NCBI GenBank assembly: GCA_027576995.1
Contig: JANBQC010000358.1
Location: 1 to 28,836 of the forward strand
Origin: Dimargaris cristalligena
Lineage: Eukaryota; Kickxellomycota; Dimargaritomycetes; Dimargaritales; Dimargaritaceae
Length of the DNA: 28,836 nt
Direction: 5' to 3'
Below are positions 1-11,535 of this stretch, piece by piece. The position numbers and the translations under genes were made by a program. The notes beneath the pieces are model-generated. The model was not told the DNA's origin. It saw only the letters and a list, made by a program, of their open reading frames with translations, and did no database searches. Numbering within the stretch: the first letter of the stretch is position 1; each line of letters begins with the position of its first letter.

Positions 1-208
1 CCGATCAATAATGATACTCCTAGATAACCCCAATGATGGCCCTATTTCAGCCCGTGCCCTTGGCTCTACTCGGGCTACGCTTGCTGGTGCTTCATGGGAC
101 AACGTTTTATCACAAGGCTCTTGGTCAGCCTCTAATACATTTGATACCTTCTATAGACTTATGCGTTCTGTTTCTACTAACATTACTAACCTCGTCCTTT
201 CGGGTTGA
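1..208 (+). mobile_element. C-terminal end of a tyrosine-recombinase ORF (YR retroelement or Crypton-like), cut by the window edge
   Basis: The reading frame is open from the window edge to a TGA at 206-208. Its last ~60 residues match the end of a tyrosine recombinase catalytic domain. An Arg stands in the HxxR position (motif GSTR, with Gly where His is usual), followed by a Trp in GSW and then the likely nucleophilic Tyr in TFYRLM, whose codon is at 152-154. The spacing Arg to Trp (17) and Trp to Tyr (10) fits DIRS/Ngaro-type retroelement recombinases and Cryptons, which cut and rejoin element DNA. The HxxR, [H/W] and Y pattern is seen directly; the assignment to a class is inference. The repeats just downstream (264-585) suit a YR retroelement. 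The missing first His may mean a decayed copy. The N-terminal part lies outside the window. Confidence 0.6.
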
Positions 209-263
209 TCTCATTTAAATTTCATTTAGTACTCTTCTTATTAGTTATTATATAGCTCTGGAT

Positions 264-585
264 TACCTATTATTCCCACCGGGAATAATATAATAGTTGA
301 CCAGCGCTTTAGCGCGGTCTACAGGTATTATTCCCGGTGGGAATTAGAACCCGCCGCTCCCATTCCCTTGGCATTTTCTCCTGCGAACTCGATGGTAAGG
401 ATCCTCAGAATGGGGAGGATACTTGCCTTATATTTTCAAATCGATTACATTTTTTTTTTCCAATTGGGAAAAAACTTTACTAAAAAATTATGTTCGAAAA
501 CCAAAATAAAGATGGATTATACCTATTATTCCCACCGGGAATAATACCTGTAGACCGCGCTAAAGCGCTGGTCAACTATTATATT
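264..585. repeat. Nested direct and inverted repeats next to the recombinase ORF
   Basis: Positions 287-344 and 528-585 form a perfect 58-bp inverted repeat separated by 183 bp. In addition, 264-290 and 520-546 are an identical 27-bp direct repeat carrying the near-palindrome ATTCCCACCGGGAAT. Each 58-bp arm also holds an internal imperfect hairpin (GACCAGCGCT/AGCGCGGTC). Overlapping direct and inverted copies just after a tyrosine recombinase ORF recall the inverted terminal repeats of DIRS elements or the split direct repeats of Ngaro/PAT elements. An independent foldback/MITE insertion is the alternative. The two AT-rich outer edges show no clear target-site duplication. Confidence 0.8.
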
Positions 586-1579
586 GGTATCCGTGGAATT
601 GATGTTTGATATAGTATGCAATAGCCAAGCACCGGATCCATGTAGAACCATAACCATTGCCAGCAATCAAATATTGATCCTTTATTTACTGTGCATAATA
701 ATCAAGCGTATTAAAATCGGCGTATCTTTGGTAACCAGGTACCATAATCACCTAGTTCCATCAGTAATGCACGGAAATTCTACGTTAAGGGATTACTTTC
801 CTTTAGCCATCTCCGCCATTCTATTCATATATTATATATACTCTTCGATTGTTATCCACCATCCATTAAATCTTTGAATAGCATTTTCTAATAGCTTCTG
901 TGCCTGTTCGACGCCTTTATCGTTAGTCTACTCAGCTATATAAAGCCCAGTGAATTCCTATAGTTGGTTCTTTAGTTACTTAGTGTTTAATACATACCCC
1001 CTTTTATTAGTTAACTCGACCTGCCGATATTTTTCTTATTCGTTATCTATAAAGCACCCGTCGTATCATCTGCCTGTGTACTGGCTCATGTTACTCATTG
1101 TAGGTGTTGACATTCCAGTCGTTACTTAGATTATTGCTTGCGGAATTATTTGCCAATAACTATATATATATGTGTGTGTGTGTAAGCCACATCCTAACCA
1201 TATGGCTATCTCATAAATTTCAAATCGCTAATTGATTTTCTAAGCAAAATCATTACTGTATTGCTGCATCCATCTTGTTATATATCATGTGCTAACTTGC
1301 CTCATCTACTGAATGTCACATTTTTATTTTGATTGCCTTACGATTCTGTTCTAACTAACTTCTCGCAGCCCTATTGGACCACCTCTGGGATCCCAGTTCG
1401 CGTACCATATCTACCGTTTATTAATGCAATACGACATATCTATATCCACATTAGCCTTTTAAGATTTTCCGACTTACTATTAGGTTAAGTGCTCTCCTAA
1501 CTGACCACTATAGCCGGTCAGTCGATTATTTCGAGTAATACTCCAAATCGAATCAACCACAATCCACGCCCACGCCCCA
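586..1579. repeat. AT-rich intergenic stretch holding the left copy of a dispersed repeat (core 734-1080)
   Basis: From about 734 to 1080 the sequence aligns, in the same orientation, with 28085-28450 at the other end of the window. Shared blocks include GGTACCAT (739), the stretch at 914-947 that ends in AGCTATATAAAGCC, then ATTCCTATAG, CCCCTTTTAT, AGTTAACTC and ATCTATAAAGCACCC. The TATATAAAG could be a TATA box, so a solo LTR or other element with its own promoter is possible. About 12 CpGs are present here. The remainder (1081-1579) is AT-rich with a TA/TG microsatellite near 1160-1184 and no gene that I can support. Confidence 0.7.
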
Positions 1580-1990
1580 ATGGAAGAAGCTACTAGCAGC
1601 CCTTCATTAAGTGGGTCCGCTAATTATTCACTGCCGTTAACACCTGACTCGCTTATTAAAAATGACCACGCATCGGGTTACGGACCTCACCAATCTAGTC
1701 AAACCCCCAACCCACTCGGGGGAACTCAGCCCGCCCAACATACTACCCACGTCGATGCCAACGCCCTCCCTTCATCTATCCTCAACCTGATCTGCAAATT
1801 ATGCCATAGATTTACCTGGGATCCGGCTTACTACAGAATCCACTGGATACAGCAACACAGTTTGAACTGCAGCCTCTGTTGTACTTTATGCGAAACCCCA
1901 GATGGTGTGAGGTTGCACGAGTTGACGTGCATGTATTATCTGGAACAGAACTGGAAGCGCAAGTTGCAAGATCGTGACGGAGCCCCTTAA
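1580..1990 (+). CDS. Small protein with a C2H2-type plus a C2HC-type zinc finger (136 aa)
   Basis: This is an uninterrupted ORF starting at ATG 1580. Residues 1-65 are Ser/Pro/Thr-rich and probably disordered. Residues 72-93 have C72-x2-C75-x12-H88-x4-H93, exact C2H2 spacing. Residues 97-117 have C97-x2-C100-x12-H113-x3-C117, a C2HC finger of the same spacing, with two extra cysteines (C101, C104) that could compete as ligands. The usual Phe and Leu core positions are poorly kept, so these are divergent fingers. A nucleic-acid or protein-binding role is possible, but I do not recognise the family. It sits between the left repeat and a flavin reductase gene on the other strand. A similar finger pair occurs at 26274-26462. 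It may be a real gene or a domesticated or element-borne ORF. Confidence 0.5.
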   Translation: MEEATSSPSLSGSANYSLPLTPDSLIKNDHASGYGPHQSSQTPNPLGGTQPAQHTTHVDANALPSSILNLICKLCHRFTWDPAYYRIHWIQQHSLNCSLCCTLCETPDGVRLHELTCMYYLEQNWKRKLQDRDGAP

Positions 1991-2612
1991 GAATAGGGTG
2001 AATTGGTTTGATAGTCTAAACCCCCTCCCCCCCCCCCACGCACACCAGCTATTCTCAGGGTTGCAAGTGATGGGGGGATGACAGACTTTCGCTTATTTCT
2101 CGACAAGTCAACATCACCCTAGGTTTGCCTCAGTTCTCCGCTAAGCGTGTATTCAATTTACCTTCCGCCGAATTCACTAGTTATGTATATTGACAATATC
2201 TCCTTTACAACCCACACGTCTTGAATTTGGAGTTATTGCTCTACGATTTGGTGCTAAATGGCGTATCACACTCGTCTATATCTTTCTATTATCCGACCTT
2301 TATATATATATAGTTTCTTAGTTAAACTACTAACAATCCCTTTTCCGTGGCCAACCCTGTAAAACCCCTCAATAGTACCTAATTTTTTGCCTCTATATTC
2401 GGGACACTCCTATAGTGATTACTTTGCGTAATAATACATAGGCTATTACGGATGAACCATAACCAAATTAGGCGGAGTCTCTTAAAAAATAAATAAATAT
2501 GTATCTATATAGGCGTGAGTGTGAAAATGCGAGTATGCAAGGATGGGGAGATTGCACAACATGTCCGGTGTTGAATAAAACCAAAAGACACGCGTATCCC
2601 GCAATGGCTGTA
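1991..2612. other. Intergenic, 3' flank of the flavin-reductase gene
   Basis: A C-rich run lies at about 2022-2038 and a short TA tract near 2302-2311. No ORF here looks coding. The stretch separates two convergent genes (1580-1990 plus, 2613-3886 minus), so it should hold both 3' ends. Confidence 0.4.
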
Positions 2613-3886
2613 CTAACTCTTGCCTGAAAGAGGTCGCCCCAGTTCCGAGTGAGAGTCAAGAGCATGATACCTCCGATTACAGTAGAGCAAAGCCGACGGT
2701 GGGTAAGTGGCATTACTTGGGGTATGCAACGTATGTTCCGTTACGGGCGAATCAGTAGGGCCATCATTCCGATAGCTGGCCGCAGCTTCCGTTTCCGCCG
2801 AAGGCCGGTTAAGGGAGGCGGAATGGTCCCAACACTGCTGTACATTAAAAAACCATACCTCATGGTCACCCATGGGTACGATCTCCCGAACCGAACCCTC
2901 TAATCCCCCAACCGTTCCCTTTAAAACCGGAATTGGGTGTAGTTGGGCAATAGTGGCATTAGCAAAGGTGGTAGTACTAGTAGAAGTGGTAGTAGTAGAG
3001 GTGGTGGTGGTGGTTGCAGTAAAAGTATATTGCTCTTTCATTTCGGTTAAAAGGGTGTGTGGAATGTCCCGAAATGGACTATGGTCGGGACGGTATTGTT
3101 GATGGGGATCCGCGAACATGGCGCTTAGGGCAGTCTGATCGCCGGCCAGAATATTAATGACCACCCGACGACTGCGATGCAAGGCTTCGCCGAACCGGGA
3201 TGGATTGCGAATGTTGAAGGAGACTATAGGCGGTCGTAGCGAGACCGAGGAGAAGGAGCCAACGGTCATACCAACAGACCGTTCATGTTCGGGGTCGTAA
3301 GTGGTCAATACGACGACTGCGATAAATCAATAAAGGCGTATTGGTAGAAAAAAAGGGGGGGAGGAAGGTCCCGCGTAAGGTGTAAAAGTATAGATTGTGT
3401 AATAACGCTATTAATATCTCGCTAGGCAACAGAGTCTATAATGATAAAACCCACTAGATCAACGGTGACAAGGCCCTCTCGATAACCTTGGACCGGTTAC
3501 AGCATGCTTATACGAATATACCACAAAGACCTATATGGCTTACCTGGTGTGGCAATAGTCCGAAGCACTTTCCGGACTCCTTCGGCAAATATTAAGTTAT
3601 TACACTCGACCGCTGTCCCTACCTGCATTGTTGAACCTATGCTTTTAATTCCGGCTACGGTGGCTGTGGTTGGTAGTGGTGTTTCGACAGCTGCCGCCGC
3701 TGCTTCTACTATTATACCACCAGACTGTACTTGAAAGTTGACTTCTGGTCGGGCCTGGGAATGGCTATATCGAAGTGGACGAGTATAAGACCGGGCTGAC
3801 CCATACCATGCGGTATAGACTTGCCGCAGATTGAATGCGGACCATCGGCTAGACCGCCCAAACGCTAATGGTAGTGAAAAGGACAT
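2613..3886 (-). CDS. Flavin-reductase-like FMN-binding domain protein, probably mitochondrial (2 exons, 348 aa)
   Basis: Exon 1 is 3886-3544 and exon 2 is 3316-2613, with intron 3543-3317 (GTAAGC...GCAG, phase 1). Joining them gives ..RTIATP-VVVLTT.. across the junction, the typical opening of the Flavin_Reduct domain. GMTVGSFSSVSLRPP, then NIRNPS, VVINILAGDQ and MFAD follow, with LLYCNRRYHALD near the end. This family binds FMN and includes NAD(P)H:flavin oxidoreductases and related proteins; the substrate here cannot be told. Residues 1-50 are rich in Arg, Ser and Tyr and poor in acids, as in a mitochondrial presequence. Two parts are unusual: an Ala/Thr-rich stretch in exon 1 and an in-frame Thr/Ser run inside the domain, encoded by trinucleotide repeats at 2950-3020. 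Start chosen: the ATG at 3886, giving the presequence. Confidence 0.8.
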
Positions 3887-4695
3887 GTCAAGATAGAGGG
3901 AGGGGTGGACCGAGAGTAATCAAGTAAGTGGTTAAAAATACACCAATATTAATGTATGTCGGGGTAGACAAAGAAAAATAACAAGTCAGTGTAAATATAA
4001 ATGGGTCGAATGGGAGAGACATGCGAATCACTTAACACTGTGACCATGGCCTAGAGTCCCCAGCCACAGGGCAAGCGAAAAGTGATTGAATAGAAAATTA
4101 CACTACAAACCTCGAATCTCCAATTCCCCCATTGGGGGAATGGGTTTTTGAGGGGGGATAATTAGACCGCCAGCTCTAGTATGAACCAAATAGCTGGGAT
4201 ATGATCTAGTGTATGGTAATTTAATACCCAGTCCCCTAGATTTTTAGAGAAGATACCGGCTTCACATAATTGGGTTTAATCTAGTAATTATATATATATT
4301 TATATAGATAGATAGATAGATGAGATTCAACATTTTAACGAATGCCCTTTCTTTAACCATTGTTAACCACCGTTAACAGCCCCAGCGAACTCTGCAAAGA
4401 CACGAGGCCATGAGGGGCGAGAATGAAATAGCGAAATTTATTGGTAATTAAACACGGGGGACAAATAGCTAAAAGGGAAGGGGGGTATAAAAAGGAGCGG
4501 AGGACGCGCGCATAGCTGATGCGAAGCAACAAAGTGGCCGAGAAAAGAAAGGGCGGGGGTGGGGGGCGAAAGAAATCCCCCCAAAAATTGGCAAATAAAG
4601 TGGTGTGCGAGGAGTGTGTGAATGACAGGGGAATAATGGTAAGCGCCCGGAGCAACGACGGAGGAAGGAAAAGATGGGGAGGAGGTTTACATAAA
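3887..4695. other. Intergenic between YPT6 and the flavin-reductase gene
   Basis: This is the 3' flank of YPT6 and the promoter side of the flavin-reductase gene. It contains a 19-bp near-palindrome at 4123-4141 (8-bp arms, 3-base centre) and a TA/TAGA microsatellite at about 4287-4321. Purine-rich plus strand around 4470-4690 creates long proline/phenylalanine-rich minus-strand ORFs that look like composition artefacts. No gene is supported. Confidence 0.4.
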
Positions 4696-6404
<1,709 letters not shown>

Positions 6405-7278
6405 GGTTACTATTAATAGATAGAGGGATTTATATAGAAATGTATATTGTATATATGAAATATATGAAGGTGAGCTGGGGAGGAAAGAGATGGGCCAGAT
6501 GACCACGGTCGCCGAGCGGGAAGGGTTAGAGGGCTAGACAGTAACGAAGAAAAGGGGAGGAAGGGGATCTCTAAGCCTAAAGGGAGAAAACGGAACAAAC
6601 GGAAAAGAGGGCATAAACTCCAGAGTAGGAGAGATGAGAGAGGGAAGGAGGGAAGGGTACTACTACTCCTACTCCTACTCCTACTCCTACTCCTACTCCT
6701 ACTCCTACTACTGTCCATAGTCAAAAGCCAGCGCAACGGGCGGGTGGATTTTCACCCATCAGGAGAAAGTGCGCTTATATCGTTATAGATCAAGCCCTAC
6801 AATAAAAGAAGAGGGTTTGATATGACACCATGGGCCCCTTCTCTTGGTATCCTTGGGCAATCCCTCATTAAATTAAATAAACACCTCTTCTCCTTGATTT
6901 GACTTGGCGTAGGGGATTGCCCAGTGCTATGCAACTCCCGGGCAGCTGCCATTTCTAAAGAATATCTGCCTGATTGGACTACTGTAGCATCCCTAAAGAT
7001 AAAGCTTTCGAGGACTCTCAGCCGATTAACAACCACCACCCCGATAGTCCGCTGCTGCCAACCCACACCTACCTACCTGATTATTCTGGAGGTATACTGC
7101 ACCAGTCGAGGAGGGAACATTACCTTTGAAACCTCCTCCCTAGACCTCCATCGGTCTCCGGGAAACTCTAAAAATACCCGTCGACTTTCCTCTTGCTAAA
7201 TCATATTATCATTCCCCAATTGGTTTATCTATTCCATTCCATTACATTACAGTCCACTTCATTACGCTCCCCTCCACT
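6405..7278. other. YPT6 promoter side, with a hexanucleotide repeat; no firm gene
   Basis: Positions 6480-6660 are strongly purine-rich on the plus strand, hence pyrimidine-rich in the YPT6 sense. Seven tandem TACTCC units lie at 6664-6705. Minus-strand 6797-7066 is open for 89 codons with no ATG at its start and no family that I recognise; it may be chance or an old remnant. Confidence 0.4.
6664..6705. repeat. Hexanucleotide microsatellite (TACTCC)x7
   Basis: Seven perfect tandem copies of the six-base unit are followed by a short TAC/TACTG tail. They lie about 260 bp upstream of the YPT6 start codon, on its promoter side. The length is likely to vary between strains. No function can be read from it. 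Confidence 0.9.
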
Positions 7279-7566
7279 ATGCATTGTATCACCCTTCGTT
7301 TCTCCCTCTTCACGCTTGGTATGGCCTCCCTGTTGTGCATGGCCGTCGCTCTTCCCCCTCCGACCGGTGGTACCAGGGTGCCTCCAACTCCAGTTGGTAG
7401 ACTCGCGGAACGAAACCCGGCCGACTTTCGTAAGAAGTAGAATCAATAATGGTGGTTATATATATATATATATATATACCCCACCATTCCAGAGACGAGG
7501 ACATCATCCCATTCTGATGCTCACTCCCTCATCCACTCACTCATCGCTCCTTTAATTGTGGCATAG
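7279..7566 (+). CDS. Candidate small secreted protein, one intron (74 aa)
   Basis: ATG 7279 opens a frame with a clear signal-peptide shape: MHCITLR, then a hydrophobic core (FSLFTLGMASLLCMAVA), then a probable cleavage site before LPPPTGG. The unspliced frame stops at 7438-7440 (53 aa). A good donor (C|GTAAGA, 7430) pairs with an acceptor at 7491-7492 after a short pyrimidine stretch. Splicing removes 63 bp and gives exons 7279-7429 and 7493-7566, total 74 aa, ending in a hydrophobic tail (LIHSLIAPLIVA). The intron holds (TA)11 at 7457-7478. The mature part is Pro/Arg/Ser-rich with no cysteine pairs. No family is recognised. It may be a secreted peptide, the first exons of a larger protein, or a chance ORF. 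Confidence 0.35.
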
Positions 7567-8000
7567 CCTGTTTTTAAGGCATCCAATAAACAAACACTTG
7601 TGACATCGAACTGGATAGACCCAATTTTAATGGTACAGGGGGAAATGTGTTCAAATATATATATATATATATTTAAGTGGTGAATAGAGTAGTCCATCAA
7701 AAGAAATTTAGTGGCATGGTGTTGACGGGCAAATAATGTTAAAAAATACCTGCTTGGTCCTCAAGGGGACGAACTACTGACCAAGACCAGGGGGCTTAGC
7801 TGTGCTGCAGCTGTCTACAAACTAGATCAAGTACCAAGTCATGAAACCCTACGGTAAAGAATATACATATATAATAATAGTACTAGCCTGGCATTGGTAT
7901 TGGTATTGGTATGGATGGGAATCAAGACTCAGACAGATACCAACGGTAAATGTAGATCCCGTCGAGGCATTACCCCCCTTTCGTTAAAAAGCGGGAGAGA
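7567..8000. other. Intergenic, 3' flank of the cystinosin-like gene
   Basis: The stretch is AT-rich with a TA tract at 7655-7672 and a short GGTATT tandem near 7895-7911. It lies between convergent genes. I see no coding potential and no defined terminator. Confidence 0.4.
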
Positions 8001-9074
8001 TCAAGAGGATCGGGGCTCAATCTGATAGTCCGACAAAGAGTCTTCGGGCCCACTGGCCAAGAACTCGTCCCCTTCGTCGTCAACCAAGCGCTGGAAATCC
8101 GCACTCCGGCGGTACAGCACATAGTGTTGCACGATGAACACCAGGTCAAAGGCGATACTCACCAGACCCAGGCCCAATTTCACCGGATTGCCCGCAATCC
8201 CGCCCCAGTTATCCAGCCGGGCGGCGTCCAACACCAGTTGCGACATGGACAGCACCCCGCCGGTCAAATCGAGGAGGACGTTATGGATGCTCCATCCCAC
8301 CGTGGACTGGGCCTTGTAGTTGACATAGACTTGCGGGCAGTATTTGACCAAGCTAATGAATAGTTTGATGTAGGAAAGGAAGTACAGGAGGTCAATCCAC
8401 ATGGCGGCCCGAAACGTAATGCCGACGCTGAGCGCGGCTATCCCAATGCCCGAGATGAACAGAAAGGCCTTGGCCACGAATGATAGTTCCTGGGTGGTAT
8501 TGCGCTGAGGGGTGGAAGGTACAGGGTAGATGGTGGACGACAATTCGAGGAAATATCTGGGTTAGTGAGGGTGGTGGGGAGGGGGGTGCTATAAAAGTAC
8601 TTCAGGGTCAGAGGCAGCAGGCAGGCGCGCAAGTAACACCCGAGAATATATCTCTATTTGGGAATGTCGACCATGCAGGGGATTGAGGGAGGGCCCTCGC
8701 ACCTTCCCTTATAATTTAAACCCGTGGTTATCCCTTCTTACTTTATACACAAACGACTGTCCAAGCGTAAACGACGCAATCAAGAAGGCATGTACTGCAA
8801 AAAACACGTCGTTGAGTTGCACCAGGTTGCTCTTCCCTTCGTTGCGGTCTTCGTATTCCCGCCGGATGGCCGGACTGGCGTAAAAAGTGAGGTTGTACAA
8901 GGCGTAACAAGCGAACCCAAAGGCATTATAGACTAAGAAATCGATGGACAGGCCCTGGACGCTCTTGCGGCGGTAGTTGAGGATAGCCTGGGGGTAGAAA
9001 CTGACAGACCAGGCGAGAAAGTAGAGCCAGCCGAGCAGGCCCGAGAGGAATGCGCCAAAGGAGACGACGACCAT
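8001..9074 (-). CDS. Cystinosin-type PQ-loop transporter (CTNS/ERS1 family; 2 exons, 278 aa)
   Basis: Exon 1 is 9074-8742 and exon 2 is 8504-8001. The intron 8741-8505 (GTAAGA...CTCAG) is phase 0 and joins GQSFVYK to RNTTQELSFVAKAF, matching the cystinosin loop between transmembrane segments. Two PQ-loop motifs are present: FYPQ (PQ 28-29, followed by RRKSVQGLSIDF) and KYCPQ (PQ 168-169, followed by STVGWSIHNVLLDLTGG). The Asp of LLDLTGG is the family's conserved proton-coupling residue. Hydrophobicity suits seven membrane spans. Cystinosin exports cystine from lysosomes or vacuoles by proton symport; yeast Ers1 is the fungal counterpart. The C-terminus is acidic and lacks the animal GYDQL sorting motif. 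I chose the ATG at 9074, which gives an Ers1-like N-terminus; an in-frame extension upstream is low-complexity. Confidence 0.93.
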
Positions 9075-9908
9075 CTCGAAGGGACTGAGAAGGAGAATGT
9101 GAAAGAGAGGAAGTGGTGGTGGTAGAGTGGTGTGTGGGCAAATAGGGCGAACAATTAACAAGAATGCGAATGTGAATAAAGAGAGGGGGAATTGGCAATT
9201 CCTAAAGGAGCCCCGAACCTATATAGTTTTAAAGTCGAGAAATAAGGGGAAGAGGGGTGGTTAGAAATAGGGAGTTGATAAATACCAAATAAACTAGCAC
9301 AACGAGAATAATATTGGGCAATGAATGTCCTGAGCACAGATATATATATATATATTAAAACAGAGCTCGGTACTGAGGTAAGGTATTTAAATAATAAAGA
9401 AAGGGAGAAATTAAAGACTCGCGCTCTACGCCTTGGGTTTCTCCCTTTTCCTTTAAAGCGGAGAAAGTTCTGAAACCAAGTGTGTGCGTGGTGTTGTTTA
9501 ATCAGCTAGACATTTTGATTGTCTGTATATAGCTGGGGGGGTCTGCACATTCTTGGTAAAGGAAAAAAGTCACTTGCCCTATTCGTCATTCTACTGGATT
9601 AGTAAGGAAAGAGGGAAATGGCGTGCTCACACTCTAAAATTCGCACTCCACCCACCAAAATTACTGCCCTCCCTTTTATTATCTCACTTGCCATACCATA
9701 CTATTGAAAGTCAGTGCGTATCAACTCGCTCTATGGTAATATATATTTATATAAGAGAGCAGCAGGGCAACATTGCGCATCCATTAGGGCATTATATTAA
9801 GTATGTTAAAGATGAGTCGTACCCAATCCACAAACAGCCCACAGCTAGATAAGATAGGCCATTTGACTAAAATAGAGTAGCCCCCGAAAAAGGCTAATCA
9901 TTATACCG
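9075..9908. other. Intergenic between GOS1 and the cystinosin-like gene
   Basis: Promoter side of the transporter gene and 3' side of GOS1. The plus strand is purine-rich at 9075-9260. A TA tract lies at 9340-9355. A plus-strand ORF at 9553-9852 (99 codons) has no recognisable domain, and I do not call it a gene. Confidence 0.4.
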
Positions 9909-11535
9909 CTAGCCAAATTTATACCAAAGGATAAAAAATAGGAATAGTGCGATCAGGCCGCCAATAATAAGCTGGTCACGGCGACGTCGGTATCCGATTT
10001 TACGGAGAAGTAGATTGATGCCCGGAACACGGTCTGTCGGGAGGGAGGAAGGTGATTAGAGGATTGGTGAGCAGGGACGGTGGATACCACATGTACAACT
10101 AATGAACCAGCCATGGGGCGGGCACTTGGCCAGAGATAGTGATGGTAGTTTACTGACCCAACCAAACCAGACCATATCCAAATAAATAGCTACACTTACC
10201 TAAAACCAACCCAATACGACCCATACTCCTGGATAACATACTACGCTGCTCATCGAGATCTCCTCGTACAGCATACGCTTGACTATCGGCGCATAAAAAC
10301 ATATTATATATATAGACACGGATGTTCAACAAGACCAAATAAAAGTCGGGTTAGTATGGCAAAGGTATATGGATTCATACGCCAAACAAAAGGCAAATTG
10401 GTGTACGGTTCGAAACAATCAACTAAAGCATAAGCCGGTGGCACAATTGAACCCCTGACTTACCCGAGGGTCATGTCGATCATTTGATGCGAATGGTCTA
10501 TCCGGTCACGCTCGTGCAGTAGACTCTGGACATCGTCCCGTGGCTCACTATATAGAACATTATAGAATGGTGGTGTCAAATAACATGGTAAATTAGGGTT
10601 TTCTGGGTTTCATTCCCCGACTCCTCACCGCTTCCCGGCGTATACCAACCAAGTAATAAACATGTGGGTAGTATGAGTGCACTCAAATTCAGCGGGTGGT
10701 ATGAAACCTGGTATTTCCATTCGTTGAGCATCACCTGATGGAGTATATACACTTACCCTGAAGATAGTCCCCCGCCACTGAGTAAGTCGGCTCTTTGTCG
10801 ATAACTGTGTACCTTATCCTACATACGTGGATAGATAGATGGGCCGAGCACAATGGAAGTAGGTTGGCATCGAACCACATAGTTAGTATCCATTGCCAAT
10901 GCACCCCCCAGTTACGATATACGGGGGTTGCGTGATTCTCGGCAAAAGGCCCGACAAAGACTGTTGGACTCCTCATATGACCCAATTGCCTCCCTCCCCC
11001 CGCATGGTTTACTCGAATGCCACACCCAAGTTTACTTTATACTATAACTAACCTTAGCCCGCTGGATTTCTTTGCCGTAATCCAATTCCATATCCCGACT
11101 CCGCTGCAAAGTATGTAACATTGCCGACGACGGTCTACTGCCGCCCCCCGCTGGCGTATCCCCCCCGGATTCCTGAATGCGGGCCATGGCTCGAACGGTG
11201 GCCTGAAGTTGATCATACAGTAAGTCCAGCTCCTCCTCCGTTTTGGCCAGCCCCGCGTCGGCGGACGAGGGCCGCAGGCCACCACCACCGATAACGAACT
11301 CATCCCCACCACCGGCGGCGCTCAGCACGTCGGAGTAGGAGGGGGGACCTCCACCTCCTATTCCTCCGGTGGAGGATAGTGAATCGGTTGCATTGGAGAC
11401 GGTGGCAAAGAGTTGGTGGAACCGGGCGAGGTTTTGGTCGATGCTGGAGGAGAGGGTGCGTACCTGGCGGCGTAATTCATCCCAGCTGCGGCCCTGGAGG
11501 GGACCGAACGAATCGGAGAGATGGCCTTTGGACAT
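9909..11535 (-). CDS. GOS1: Golgi Qb-SNARE Gos1/GOSR1 (GS28) (5 exons, 278 aa)
   Basis: Exons are 11535-11053, 10818-10757, 10547-10464, 10282-10200 and 10033-9909; all introns are GT...AG (234, 209, 181 and 166 bp) with matching phases. The N-terminus (SWDELRRQVRTL, then EELDLLYDQL) is the GOS28 N-terminal helix region. LHTLQRSRD is the family's hinge motif. The SNARE motif spans about 200-245 with the central Gln at Q222 (LDEQRSML). RVPGINLLLRKI and a basic RRRRD precede one C-terminal membrane anchor (259-275) and a four-residue tail. Gos1 acts with Sed5 and Ykt6 in Golgi fusion. A Gly/Pro/Ser-rich insert at about 55-95 is not typical of the family. The cut-up 3' half is why only exon 1 stands out as a long ORF. 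Confidence 0.93.

Noticed and set aside
584..877. 97-codon ORF in the left repeat
   Set aside because: AT-rich and low in information, lies within the dispersed repeat, and has no recognisable domain.
4123..4141. Near-palindrome resembling the ATTCCC...GGGAAT unit at 264-585
   Set aside because: Only the short ATTCCC/GGGAAT ends are shared; the centre and flanks differ, so it is not called another copy.
6797..7066. 89-codon minus-strand ORF
   Set aside because: It starts at GTG, matches no family that I know and has no supporting splice or promoter context.
8505..8552. An earlier acceptor for exon 2 of the cystinosin-like gene (CCCAG near 8554)
   Set aside because: It is out of phase with exon 1; the acceptor at 8505 is phase 0 and restores the family alignment.
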